Shown one piece after another: positions 6,990-14,486 of a stretch of DNA of 28,899 nucleotides. The notes beneath the pieces were generated by a model that was not told the origin of the DNA, did no database searches, and saw only the letters and a list, made by a program, of their open reading frames with translations. Each line of letters starts with the position of its first letter. Within the stretch, counting starts at the first letter, position 1. The stretch lies in assembly GCA_039810045.1 (NCBI GenBank), contig JBDHWF010000038.1:1-28899 (forward strand), read 5' to 3'. The position numbers and the translations under genes are program-made. The stretch comes from CADCWN01 sp039810045. Lineage in GTDB: Bacteria > Chloroflexota > Chloroflexia > Thermomicrobiales > CADCWN01.

Positions 6990-8159
6990 TTAGGGGAGCA
7001 GTGCGCGGAGGCGGCGGTAGAGGCGCACGGGCAGGCGACGTTCGACGCGGTTGATGTGGGCGGCGTGTGCCGCGATCACCGTGTCTTTGGCCTGGAGCAG
7101 TGCTTCGCATTCGTGGACAAGTCCTTCGAGGTGGAGGGCGTAGGCGGTTTTCTCCTGTAAGGCGGCGTCGCGCTCGTTGGCGTAAACGATTGTTTCCTGC
7201 AACGCCTGACTGAAATGGGTTGCATTGGTGAATTGTTCCTGCAAGGCTGCTCTGACGTGGGCGATTTCGGCGCGTTGGCCTTCGACTAAGACCAGTAGAT
7301 CGGTGCGGCCTGCACAGTGGTCGAGCGCCTGGGTGATTTCGCGGCGCAGGCGGGCTACTTCGCCCAGGGGGTCGGCGTGCAAGGCCCGCCACGCGGTCGC
7401 CTGCTCTGGTTCGCCAGGGGCGACTGGGGTGGTGGGATAGGTGGTGGGCAAGACGCCCGCCGCCCGGAGGTCGCGCCAGTGATAGAGTTCGGGCGGGCCA
7501 AGCTGGGTATCGGTTTTCCAGATGGCGCGGAAGTGCAACCCGGTCGGCGTGGGGTCGTAGACGAAGTTCTGCTCGCCCCCTTGGGTGATAATTCGGCCCC
7601 ACAGTTCCCAATCGCCGTTGCGGGGCAGCGTTTCGTCCCACTCGCCGAAGCGTGTGAGGCAGGATCGGCGGTGGATCACGTTGGTGGCGGAGATATTATT
7701 CGCCGCCAGCGCCAGGAAAGCGCGGCGGGTGTCGGGGTCGTGCAGATTGAAGGCGGCGGGGGTGATCAGGCCAGCGCGGTCAACCCAGACCGTGCGGCTG
7801 TAGGCGAGGTCGATGGTGGGGTCGGTGAAGTGCGCGGCGAGGGTGGCGAGGTGGTCGGGGAACCAGAGATCGTCATGGGGCAGATAGGCGATCAGGTCGC
7901 CGCGGGCCTGGCGCAGGGCGATATTGCGGTTGGCGTAGCCGAAGTTCGGGGCTTTGGGCAGGTCGAACCAGCGGATGCGTGGGTCGGTGAAGGTGGCGAC
8001 GACTGCAGCGGTGTCATCGGTGCAGCCATCGCCCACGATGAATAGCTCAAAGTCGGCGAGCGTTTGGGCGAGGGCCGACTGAATCGCATAGGGGAGGACA
8101 TCCGCTCGATTGTGGGTCGGCAGAATGACGGTGAACTGAGGCGCAGCGGGTGCTCCCAT
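6990..8159 (-). CDS. Glycosyltransferase family 2 with C-terminal coiled coil
   Basis: A 389-residue glycosyltransferase of the GT-A fold. The N-terminus FTVILPTHNRADVLPYAIQS and VGDGCTDDT bind the nucleotide sugar; YLPHDDLWFPDHLATL supplies the DxD-like metal-binding site (about residues 93-96); a later acceptor-side segment has RNGDWELWGRI. After about residue 260 the protein turns into a heptad-rich helical region with many Gln, Glu and Ala (LRREITQALDH, ALQEKTAYALHLEG), likely a coiled coil, and ends in a basic RRLPVRLYRRLRALLP tail that could touch the membrane. It starts 2 nt after the stop of the RmlC-like gene, so the two are translationally coupled. Likely role: extracellular polysaccharide or surface glycan assembly. 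Confidence 0.9.
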   Translation of the reverse strand: MGAPAAPQFTVILPTHNRADVLPYAIQSALAQTLADFELFIVGDGCTDDTAAVVATFTDPRIRWFDLPKAPNFGYANRNIALRQARGDLIAYLPHDDLWFPDHLATLAAHFTDPTIDLAYSRTVWVDRAGLITPAAFNLHDPDTRRAFLALAANNISATNVIHRRSCLTRFGEWDETLPRNGDWELWGRIITQGGEQNFVYDPTPTGLHFRAIWKTDTQLGPPELYHWRDLRAAGVLPTTYPTTPVAPGEPEQATAWRALHADPLGEVARLRREITQALDHCAGRTDLLVLVEGQRAEIAHVRAALQEQFTNATHFSQALQETIVYANERDAALQEKTAYALHLEGLVHECEALLQAKDTVIAAHAAHINRVERRLPVRLYRRLRALLP

Positions 8160-8161
8160 CG

Positions 8162-8683
8162 TTACCAGCCGGGGCCAGTGGGGAACTGGTAGGGGATCTG
8201 GTCGGTATCAAGTGGTAAGCGGTATTTATCGGGGTTGGCGTGGTCGTACGGTTTGGTGGGGCAGTTGATGACGATCGCCTCTTTGATGCCGATATTGTGC
8301 GTGGCGTGCCAGATCCCGGTGGGGATATTCATCAGGCGGCGATTATATTCGGAGAGGACGACTGCCGACACCTGATGGTAGGTGGGGGAGTCGGGGCGGT
8401 CATCGTAGAAGACGACCTCCATTTCGCCCGCGATGACGAAGTAGCGGTCTTCGTGTTCTTTGTGCAGCCCCCACCCCTTGATCTTCCCCGGTTTGATCGT
8501 GAAGAGATAGGTGAATACGAGGGGGTCGGGGTGCCACTGCCAGCGGTTGTCGAAGATTTCGCAGACCGAGCCACGCGCATCGAGGTGCGTCGGGCATTCG
8601 TGGAACGTGACACCAGCGGGTAAGATGGTGGTCGGCTCACCACCAGGGGTGACTGTTTGCGGATCGCGGACAACTTCGCTCAC
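8162..8683 (-). CDS. dTDP-4-dehydrorhamnose 3,5-epimerase family (RmlC-like cupin)
   Basis: A 173-residue single-domain cupin. The centre matches the RmlC core: GKIKGWGLHKEHEDRYFVIAG followed by GEMEVVFYDDR, SPTY and VVLSEYNRRLMNIPTGIWHA. The histidines in GLHKEHED and GIWHATHN sit where the family places its catalytic and binding residues. The usual family enzyme inverts C3 and C5 of dTDP-4-keto-sugars on the way to dTDP-rhamnose; this protein is divergent and no rmlA, B or D gene is visible, so it may act on another nucleotide keto-sugar or be an isomerase. Coupled with the GT2 gene behind it. The start is GTG with GGAG 7 nt upstream. Confidence 0.82.
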   Translation of the reverse strand: MSEVVRDPQTVTPGGEPTTILPAGVTFHECPTHLDARGSVCEIFDNRWQWHPDPLVFTYLFTIKPGKIKGWGLHKEHEDRYFVIAGEMEVVFYDDRPDSPTYHQVSAVVLSEYNRRLMNIPTGIWHATHNIGIKEAIVINCPTKPYDHANPDKYRLPLDTDQIPYQFPTGPGW

Positions 8684-8760
8684 AGGGTTGCTCCTTCACA
8701 CTGCTGTTACAACGATATTGCTATGATACGGTACGATCTGGCGCGTGCCAATCGTGGCTG

Positions 8761-8961
8761 GCGGCGATTGGCAGACCAGCGGGAAAGATCATCCCTTTCT
8801 TTCATCCACGGCAGCAGCAATGGGCTGACCACTGCGCTTGGGCAGAGGATGGGGTCACGCTGGTGGGCCGGACGCCGAGCGGGGTGGCGACCTTGAATAT
8901 GAACGGGGTGCGCCAGCGACGCGCCCGCCCTTTTTGGCGACAGCTTGGCTTGTTCCCCTAA
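8761..8961 (+). pseudogene. C-terminal remnant of an HNH endonuclease gene
   Basis: An open frame ending in TAA at 8959-8961 encodes a segment that reads like the tail of the HNH nuclease family common in Cyanobacteria and Chloroflexota: IIPFFHPRQQQWADHCAW, then DGVTLVGRTPSGVATLNMN and a basic RQRRARPFWRQLGLFP end. In intact members this tail (NPRxQxWxDHF-W...GxTPxGRATVxxLxMN...) follows the HNH motif. Here the upstream sequence (8684-8760) has no HNH residues, no cysteine pairs and no credible start, so the catalytic part is gone. Identification rests on remembered family pattern. This fills most of the 340-bp gap between the epimerase gene and tex. Confidence 0.65.
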
Positions 8962-9023
8962 CCGTGCTTGGCAGCCGCTACAATTGTGCGGGTGAGCGTG
9001 GCTGAGCGAAAGGAATCAGGCAG

Positions 9024-11189
9024 ATGACCGCACTATCCTCAACTCCTCCCGACGATCTGACGGCGCAGCTGGCGGCGGAGTTGCGCCTGCCCCTGGCGGG
9101 GGTAGGGGCGACGGTGGCGTTGCTGGATGAAGGGAATACGCTGCCGTTCATTGCGCGGTATCGTAAAGAGCGTACGGGCGGACTGGACGAGGAACAGCTA
9201 CAGCAGATTGTTACGGGGCTGGCGGCGTTGCGTGCGTTGGCGGCGCGGCGCAGCGCGATTCTGGACGCACTGACCGAGGCCGAGATGCTGACGCCGGAGT
9301 TGGCCGCGAGCCTGGGCGCGGCGACCACGCGCACGGCGCTGGAAGACCTCTATGCGCCGTATCGCCCGAAGCGGCGGACGCGGGCGGGGCTGGCGCGGGA
9401 GCGCGGCTTGCAGCCGCTGGCTGACCTGATCCTGCGCCAGGGGCCGAGCAATGCGCCGATCACGGCGGTGGCGCAGCAGTTCGTTGGTGAGGCGGTGCCG
9501 ACGGCGGAGGACGCGCTGGCTGGGGCGCGGGATATTGTCGCGGAGACGATCAGCGACCACCCAGACGTGCGCCGCGCGACGCGGGAACGGGCCTGGCAGT
9601 TTGGCACGGTGCAGGCGGAGAAGATCGCCAAAGCGGAGGACCCCCGCGGCACCTTTGCTACCTACTATGCGTTCGCCGTGCCAGTGAGTCGCCTGCGACC
9701 GTATCAGGTGCTGGCGCTGAATCGGGGCGAGGCGGAGAAAGTGCTGCGCGTGGGGCTGGTCGTGCCAGAACGTGACTGGCGCACGGCGGTGGAGGCGGTC
9801 TTTCGGGCGCAGCCACGGTCGCCGTGGGCCGAGCAATTGACGCTGGCGATTGACGATGCGGCGGCGCGGTTGCTGCTGCCCGCGATTGAGCGTGACCTGC
9901 GTGGGACCTTGCGCGAGCGGGCGGAGGAACACGCGATCGGGGTCTTTGCGGCGAATCTGCGGGGCCTGTTGCTGCAACCACCGTTGGCGGGGCAGACGGT
10001 GTTGGGGCTTGACCCAGGCTTTCGGACTGGCTGCAAAGTGGCGGTCGTGGACCCGACAGGGAAACTGCTCGCCACGACGACGATCTTCCCGCACGAACCG
10101 CAGCGGCAAGGAGAGGCCGCATTACGGACGTTGGCTGACCTGGTGGCGCAGCACGCGGTGACGCTGATCGCGATTGGCAATGGCACGGCCTCGCGGGAGA
10201 CGGAGGGCCTATGCGCCGAACTCATTCGGCGCACGCCCGACCGCGCCCTGCACTATTTGCTGGTCAGTGAGGCGGGCGCGAGTGTCTACAGTGCGAGCCC
10301 GCTAGCCCGCGCCGAGTTGCCGACGCTCGATGTCAGCTTACGCGGGGCGGTGTCGATTGCGCGGCGGGCGCAGGACCCGTTGCCTGAGTTGATCAAGATC
10401 GACCCGCGCTCGATTGGCGTCGGACTCTATCAGCACGACATTGATGGGCCGGATCTGGTTGCCGCGCTGGGGGCCACGGTGGCGAGCGTGGTCAACGGCG
10501 TTGGGGTGGAACTGAATACCGCGTCACCCGCACTGCTGACCCACGTGGCGGGGATTGGCCCGAAACTGGCCGAGCGGATCGTTGCTTACCGCGACGAACA
10601 TGGGCCATTTCCGAATCGGGCGGCAGTGCGGCAGGTGCAGGGGCTAGGGCCGAAGGCGTTTGAGCAGGCGGCGGGCTTTTTGCGCGTGCGCGACGGCGAC
10701 ACCCCGCTTGATGCCAGCGCGATTCACCCTGAGAGCTACAGCGTGGCAACGCAGACGTTGCAGCGGGCGGGGGTGCGCCTGACCGCGCCCCCAGCAGCGC
10801 GGCAGGCGGCGTTGCAGGCCTTGGTGGCGCAAACGCCATTGCCGGAACTCGCCGCCGCGCTCGGCACGGGTGAGCCAACGCTGCGCGACATTGTGGAGCA
10901 ACTGGTGCGCCCTGGTCGTGACCCACGCGCCGATCTGCCCACCCCGGTCTTGCGGCGCGATGTCCTCTCGCTGGACGATCTGCAAGAGGGGATGCACCTG
11001 ACTGGCACGGTGCGGAATGTCGTCGATTTCGGCGCATTCGTTGATATTGGCGTCAAGCAGGACGGCCTGTTGCACCGCAGCCAGCAACCACGCGGCACGA
11101 CGGTGCGCGTTGGTGACGTGATCACTGTGCGAATCGTGCAGATCGAGCGCGAACGCGGGCGGATTGGGCTGGCGTGGGCGGCAGATTAG
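9024..11189 (+). CDS. tex: Tex family RNA-binding transcription accessory protein
   Basis: A 721-residue cytosolic protein of normal Tex length. Domains in order: N-terminal helical Tex domain (DEGNTLPFIARYRKERTGGL, diagnostic), the helical PYRPKRRTRAGLARERGLQPLA segment, a YqgF/RNase H-like core (VLGLDPGFRTGCKVAVVD, then AIGNGTASRETE and VSEAGASVYSASPLA), a helix-hairpin-helix pair (NTASPALLTHVAGIGPKLAE; VQGLGPKAFEQAAGFLR) and a C-terminal S1 domain (GTVRNVVDFGAFVDIGVKQD). Tex binds nucleic acid and influences transcription. The start has AAGGA upstream. A TACAAT at 8979-8984 may be the -10 box, but I see no matching -35. The transporter gene follows after 43 nt. Confidence 0.96.
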   Translation: MTALSSTPPDDLTAQLAAELRLPLAGVGATVALLDEGNTLPFIARYRKERTGGLDEEQLQQIVTGLAALRALAARRSAILDALTEAEMLTPELAASLGAATTRTALEDLYAPYRPKRRTRAGLARERGLQPLADLILRQGPSNAPITAVAQQFVGEAVPTAEDALAGARDIVAETISDHPDVRRATRERAWQFGTVQAEKIAKAEDPRGTFATYYAFAVPVSRLRPYQVLALNRGEAEKVLRVGLVVPERDWRTAVEAVFRAQPRSPWAEQLTLAIDDAAARLLLPAIERDLRGTLRERAEEHAIGVFAANLRGLLLQPPLAGQTVLGLDPGFRTGCKVAVVDPTGKLLATTTIFPHEPQRQGEAALRTLADLVAQHAVTLIAIGNGTASRETEGLCAELIRRTPDRALHYLLVSEAGASVYSASPLARAELPTLDVSLRGAVSIARRAQDPLPELIKIDPRSIGVGLYQHDIDGPDLVAALGATVASVVNGVGVELNTASPALLTHVAGIGPKLAERIVAYRDEHGPFPNRAAVRQVQGLGPKAFEQAAGFLRVRDGDTPLDASAIHPESYSVATQTLQRAGVRLTAPPAARQAALQALVAQTPLPELAAALGTGEPTLRDIVEQLVRPGRDPRADLPTPVLRRDVLSLDDLQEGMHLTGTVRNVVDFGAFVDIGVKQDGLLHRSQQPRGTTVRVGDVITVRIVQIERERGRIGLAWAAD

Positions 11190-11232
11190 CCGCAGATCAG
11201 GGCAACGGGGCCGGACGGCGGGGGCGCGGGGC

Positions 11233-12495
11233 GTGGTGAACCTGCTTGGCCCAACGGCGATTCTGCTGCTGACGATCACGCTGGTGATCGTGCGCCCGCG
11301 CCAGTTGCCAGAGTGGTGGGCCGCGGTTGGTGGGGCGGCGTTGATGCTGCTTGGGCGGTACGCCAGCGTGGGCGACCTGCTGCGGGTGACGCGGCAAGTC
11401 GCCGATCTGCTCCTGTTCCTGATCGGGATGATGGTGCTGACGGCGGTGGTGCAGCGGGCCGGAGTCTTTGACCTGCTGGCCCGCTGGACAGCGCGGGCGG
11501 CGCGGGGCTCAGGCCTCGGCCTGTTTGTCGGGGTTTTTCTGCTGGGCTTTGCGATTACGGCGGTGCTGTCGCTCGATGTGACGGTGCTGGTGCTGACGCC
11601 GATTGTCTACGCGCTGACGGCGCATCTGCGGGTGAAGGCACTGCCTTTTCTCTATGCCTGTACCTTTGTGGCGAATATCGGCTCGCTGCTCCTGCCGATC
11701 AGTAATCTGACGAATCTGCTGGGCTATGGCTTGCTTGGCCTCAGTTTCACCACCTTTCTCCGGCTGATGTGGTGGCCGCAGATCGCCGCGCTGCTGACCA
11801 GTCTGGCCCTCTTTCTGCTGCTGTTCCGGCACGATTTGCCCCGGCGGTTTGTGCTGGAACCGCAGGCGGCGCGGCCTGCTGCGGGATCGCCCGCCTTTCT
11901 CCGCAGTGCGGGGGCGGTGTTGGGCATGGTGTTGGTGGCTCTGCTGATCGCGGGGTGGCAACGGTGGCCGCTGGCCCTGCCGGCGTTGCTGGGTGGGCTG
12001 GTGCTGCTGCTGCTGGCGTGGTGGCGGTTCGCCGTGGCCCCACGGGCGGTGCTGGGGGAGGTAGCCTGGGGGCTGGTGCCGCTGATCATCGGGATGTTCA
12101 CGGTGATCGACGGCGCGGCGCGAGCCTGGTTGGGGCAGTTTGGCGCGCAGTTGACCGTGCAGCAGGTTGACCTGCCCACGTTGCTGCTGGTGGCGTTTGG
12201 CACGGGGCTGGGGGCGAACTTGGTCAACAATATCCCGATGTTTGGCGCGATGATTAGCGTGCTGGGTCAGAGTGCGCCGTCCGTGCGCGAACCGCTGGCC
12301 CTGGCGGCGATTCTGGGGGCGAATATCGGGCCGATTGTGACACCGTTTGGCTCGCTCGCCACGCTGCTTTGGCTGACGATCATTCGGCAGCAGGGGGAGT
12401 GGCTGCCGACCCATCGCTATATGCGGGTCAGTGTGCTGATCGCTCCCCCAACCCTGTTGGCGGCGACGCTGGCGCTCTGGCTGGCGTTGCGTTGA
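11233..12495 (+). CDS. ArsB/NhaD-type (ion transporter superfamily) membrane transporter
   Basis: A protein of about 420 residues that is hydrophobic throughout, with roughly 10-12 membrane segments. Recognisable elements are LLLFLIGMMVLTAVVQRAGVFDLLA, SLDVTVLVLTPIVYA, FVANIGSLLLPISNLTN and, in the second half, NLVNNIPMFGAM and ANIGPIVTPFGSLATLLW. The duplicated N-x-x-N-x-P / ANIG-S-x-L-P-I hairpins are typical of the arsenite permease ArsB and Na+/H+ antiporter NhaD group. Substrate (arsenite, sodium, or other anion) cannot be decided; no arsR or arsC is adjacent. A longer frame begins at 11164, inside tex, but its first 23 residues are basic and arginine-rich and look non-native; I chose GTG 11233 (GTG 11236 is equally possible). 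Confidence 0.85.
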   Translation: MVNLLGPTAILLLTITLVIVRPRQLPEWWAAVGGAALMLLGRYASVGDLLRVTRQVADLLLFLIGMMVLTAVVQRAGVFDLLARWTARAARGSGLGLFVGVFLLGFAITAVLSLDVTVLVLTPIVYALTAHLRVKALPFLYACTFVANIGSLLLPISNLTNLLGYGLLGLSFTTFLRLMWWPQIAALLTSLALFLLLFRHDLPRRFVLEPQAARPAAGSPAFLRSAGAVLGMVLVALLIAGWQRWPLALPALLGGLVLLLLAWWRFAVAPRAVLGEVAWGLVPLIIGMFTVIDGAARAWLGQFGAQLTVQQVDLPTLLLVAFGTGLGANLVNNIPMFGAMISVLGQSAPSVREPLALAAILGANIGPIVTPFGSLATLLWLTIIRQQGEWLPTHRYMRVSVLIAPPTLLAATLALWLALR

Positions 12496-12629
12496 CGCAT
12501 CAGTGGGGGTGAGTGGGGGCCGCAAGTTGGTTTGGTCAAGGCGGCCAGGTGGCCCCCGTGTTCGAGCAGGGCGTGATGCGTTATCAGGACAAAGTAGGCG
12601 CGGGCGCTGGCTGTGCAGACTGACTGTTT

Positions 12630-12675
12630 GTTACACTTATACGGCATTTGTTGATAAGTGCCGAGGAAGTGTAAC
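12630..12675. promoter_or_regulatory. Inverted repeats upstream of the AbiEi gene
   Basis: GTTACACTT at 12630-12638 and AAGTGTAAC at 12667-12675 form a perfect 9-bp inverted repeat ending 2 nt before the ATG. Nested inside are CACTTAT (12634-12640) and ATAAGTG (12654-12660). The motif AAGTG therefore occurs three times. AbiEi antitoxins are known to repress their own operon by binding inverted repeats in the promoter region, so this is the expected operator. I could not define a convincing promoter within it. Confidence 0.65.
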
Positions 12676-12677
12676 TA

Positions 12678-13289
12678 ATGCCGCCACCAGCAGCACAACT
12701 CCCTGACGCCATTCTCCGACAGGCCCAGCAGCGGGGCTATCTGCGTCCGCGTGATCTGGCAGCGCACGGGGTTTCGCGAACGCAGCTTGGGCGGTTGGTG
12801 GAACGCGGCTTACTGGAACGGGTTGGTTATGGCCTCTATCGCCTGCCCAATCGGCCAGTAACCGCGCACCACACACTGGCACGAGTAGCGGCACAGGTGC
12901 CGTATGGTGTCACGTGCCTGCTGACCGCCCTGCGTTTCCACGACCTGACCACGCAGGCCCCATTCGTCGTCTGGCTCGCTATTGACCGCAAAGCCGCAAG
13001 ACCACAGCTTGCTGGTCTGCCTGTGCGGCTCGTCTACTTCTCCGGGGATGCTTTTACGGCGGGGATCGAGGAACACCGCCTTGAAGGTGTGCGTGTCCAG
13101 GTTTATTCTCCGGCCAAGACCGTCGCTGACTGCTTTAAGTATCGTCACAAGATCGGCCTGGATGTTGCGTTGGAAGCCCTGCGCGAGACGTGGCAGGCCC
13201 GCCGCGCGACGATCGATGACCTCTGGCATTACGCCACGATCTGTCGGGTGACGAACGTGATGCGGCCCTATCTGGAGATGCTGGTATGA
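12678..13289 (+). CDS. abiEi: AbiEi family antitoxin / transcriptional repressor
   Basis: A 203-residue protein. An N-terminal winged-helix domain (about residues 8-60: RQAQQRGYLRPRDLAAHGVS, QLGRLVERGLLERVGYGLYR) is followed by the AbiEi core (HHTLARVAAQVPYGVTCLLTAL, the R-x-V-Y-F strand at about 117, VQVYSPAKTVADCFKYRHKIG and DVALEALRETW). The S-P-A-K-T-V-A-D-C-F-K-Y-R motif is characteristic. In type IV toxin-antitoxin systems this protein represses the operon and counters the nucleotidyltransferase AbiEii. The normal partner should begin at the ATG that overlaps this stop by four bases, and it does begin there but is broken (see 13286-13330). The antitoxin itself appears complete. Confidence 0.92.
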   Translation: MPPPAAQLPDAILRQAQQRGYLRPRDLAAHGVSRTQLGRLVERGLLERVGYGLYRLPNRPVTAHHTLARVAAQVPYGVTCLLTALRFHDLTTQAPFVVWLAIDRKAARPQLAGLPVRLVYFSGDAFTAGIEEHRLEGVRVQVYSPAKTVADCFKYRHKIGLDVALEALRETWQARRATIDDLWHYATICRVTNVMRPYLEMLV

Positions 13290-13330
13290 CGACCAACTCG
13301 GTAGCAGATTCCAGTCGGGCCCGGCTGCTG
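13286..13330 (+). pseudogene. abiEii: N-terminal remnant of the AbiEii toxin gene
   Basis: The ATG at 13286 overlaps the abiEi stop in the ATGA arrangement usual for abiEi-abiEii. Its first codons give MTTNSVADSSRARLL, matching the family start (a short tail, then an A-S-x-R-x-R-L-L helix). After residue 15 the sequence becomes SCCCCLHHAHS and no longer resembles the toxin; none of the nucleotidyltransferase motifs follow, and the convergent VOC gene ends only about 90 bases later. The frame stays open to 13837 antisense to that gene, but this is not a believable product. I read this as a deletion that removed almost all of the toxin. Confidence 0.7.
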
Positions 13331-13372
13331 AGCTGCTGCTGTTGTCTACATCATGCCCACAGCACCCTCCTA

Positions 13373-13395
13373 CCTTGCCCAATCTCTGGGCAGGG
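13373..13395. terminator. Hairpin between the abiE remnant and the VOC gene
   Basis: TGCCCA (13376-13381) and TGGGCA (13387-13392) form a stem with loop ATCTC, extendable outward by C-G pairs and one G-U to nine pairs. It lies between convergent units, 22 nt beyond the VOC stop. There is no T-run on either side, so terminator function is inferred from position. Confidence 0.4.
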
Positions 13396-13417
13396 CGGCG
13401 AGCGTTGTTGGTGGAGG

Positions 13418-14302
13418 TTAGCTGTTGGCGACGGCGAGGTGGAGGGTGTTGTGGAAGGGGTCTTGGAGGGTGATCGTTTCGCCTGTTTGGGTGTACGGGA
13501 TCTGGGCGGCGGCGAGGCGGTCGAGCAGGGCCTGGCGGGCGACGGCGGTCGGCAGGGTGATCGTGAAGTGGCGCATGGTGGCGCTGTTGCTGGGCGCGGG
13601 GGTGGCGTGGCGACTGTGCCAGGTGTTCATGCCGAGGTGGTGATGGTAGCCACCAGCGGAGACAAAGAGGGCGCTGGGCATGGCGGCGACGATGTCGAAG
13701 CCGATCAGGTCGTGGTAGAACGCGGCGGCGGTCGGGATGTCACCGACCTGGAGGTGGATGTGACCGATGGTGGTGCCAGCTGGCAACCCCGTCCACGGCG
13801 CGTCGTCGGCCTGGGCGGCGAGGAGGAGGCCGCGTAGATCGACCGGGTCGGTCGCCATCTGCACGCGCCCATTCTGCCAGGTCCACTGGTCACGCGGGCG
13901 GTCGCGGTAGATCTCGATCCCGTGACCGTCGGGGTCGTTCAGGTAGAGGGCTTCGCTGACGAGGTGGTCGCCCTGCCCCGGCAACGGCTGGCCCTGTGTC
14001 AGCCAGTGCGTCAGCCAGCGGCCCAGGTCGCGCTGGGTCGGCAGGAGGATCGCGAAGTGGTAGAGGCCCGTGTAGCCGTTGGTCGTGGGGGTCCACGGGG
14101 TTGCCCCTGGTTGCTCGTGGAGCAACAGGAGGGGGTTGCCCGCGACGCCCAGGGTGGCATCGTGCGCGGTCTGGCTGATCACGCTCAGGCCGATCAGGTC
14201 GGTGTAGAAGGCGACCGACCGCGTGAGGTCGGCGACGGTGAGGGCGACCGCGCCAACGGTGGTGGCGGGGTCAAGGGTGGTCGTGGGGGTGGTCTGCGTC
14301 AT
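13418..14302 (-). CDS. VOC family protein, catechol 2,3-dioxygenase / CatE-like
   Basis: A 294-residue protein of two VOC modules. Module 1 (about residues 15-130) has VGAVALTVADLTRSVAFYTDLIGL, a central GLYHFAILLP and LYLNDPDGHGIEIYRDRP. Module 2 (about 165-292) has IGHIHLQVGDIPTAAAFYHDLIGF, SAGGYHHHLGMNTW and LQDPFHNTLHL. The metal triad of an extradiol dioxygenase would be H (in GHIHL), H (in YHHHLGMN) and a late acidic residue; the last is replaced in DPFHNTLHL, so activity as a dioxygenase is uncertain. The architecture matches the quinone- and catechol-responsive CatE group. It is divergent from an HxlR regulator that carries a conserved cysteine, which supports a role in quinone or catechol detoxification. 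Confidence 0.85.
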   Translation of the reverse strand: MTQTTPTTTLDPATTVGAVALTVADLTRSVAFYTDLIGLSVISQTAHDATLGVAGNPLLLLHEQPGATPWTPTTNGYTGLYHFAILLPTQRDLGRWLTHWLTQGQPLPGQGDHLVSEALYLNDPDGHGIEIYRDRPRDQWTWQNGRVQMATDPVDLRGLLLAAQADDAPWTGLPAGTTIGHIHLQVGDIPTAAAFYHDLIGFDIVAAMPSALFVSAGGYHHHLGMNTWHSRHATPAPSNSATMRHFTITLPTAVARQALLDRLAAAQIPYTQTGETITLQDPFHNTLHLAVANS

Positions 14303-14352
14303 CGGTAGTTACTCCTGCGGTATTTGTTGCGTGGTGCCAGCGCGGGGCCGAC

Positions 14353-14369
14353 ACTTACCTTTCGTAAGT
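14353..14369. promoter_or_regulatory. Palindromic operator between VOC gene and HxlR gene
   Basis: ACTTAC (14353-14358), spacer CTTTC, GTAAGT (14364-14369): a perfect 6-bp inverted repeat. It begins 2 nt downstream of the -10 box of the VOC promoter, so it covers the likely transcription start. HxlR/DUF24 repressors such as YodB and CatR bind similar short dyads; assignment to the adjacent regulator is inference. Confidence 0.65.
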
Positions 14370-14370
14370 A

Positions 14371-14399
14371 ACTGTATGATAACTGGTTATATTTGTCAA
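14371..14399 (-). promoter_or_regulatory. Promoter of the VOC gene
   Basis: On the minus strand a perfect TTGACA (14399-14394) is followed by a 17-bp spacer and TACAGT (14376-14371, four of six consensus bases). The palindromic operator follows directly. Its -35 box is shared with the divergent hxlR-type promoter. Confidence 0.7.
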
Positions 14400-14421
14400 G
14401 TAGCTTACAAATAGTTAGAAT
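14393..14421 (+). promoter_or_regulatory. Promoter of the HxlR regulator gene
   Basis: TTGTCA (14393-14398), 17-bp spacer, TAGAAT (14416-14421). The -35 box overlaps the -35 box of the divergent VOC promoter almost completely, so the two polymerases cannot bind at once. Confidence 0.65.
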
Positions 14422-14486
14422 AGAATTATTATCGATAGCGCAAGCAGAGCGAGAGATGATCGCGCTGGTGCGAGAGGGTGATAGTG

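Noticed and set aside
11509..12525. Minus-strand open frame opposite the ArsB/NhaD-type transporter (338 codons)
   Set aside because: Gln-, Arg- and His-rich shadow of hydrophobic codons on the other strand; no fold or start signal.
13331..13837. Continuation of the AbiEii start frame as a 183-codon protein
   Set aside because: After codon 15 it is Cys/Gly/Val-rich antisense of the VOC gene with no toxin motif.
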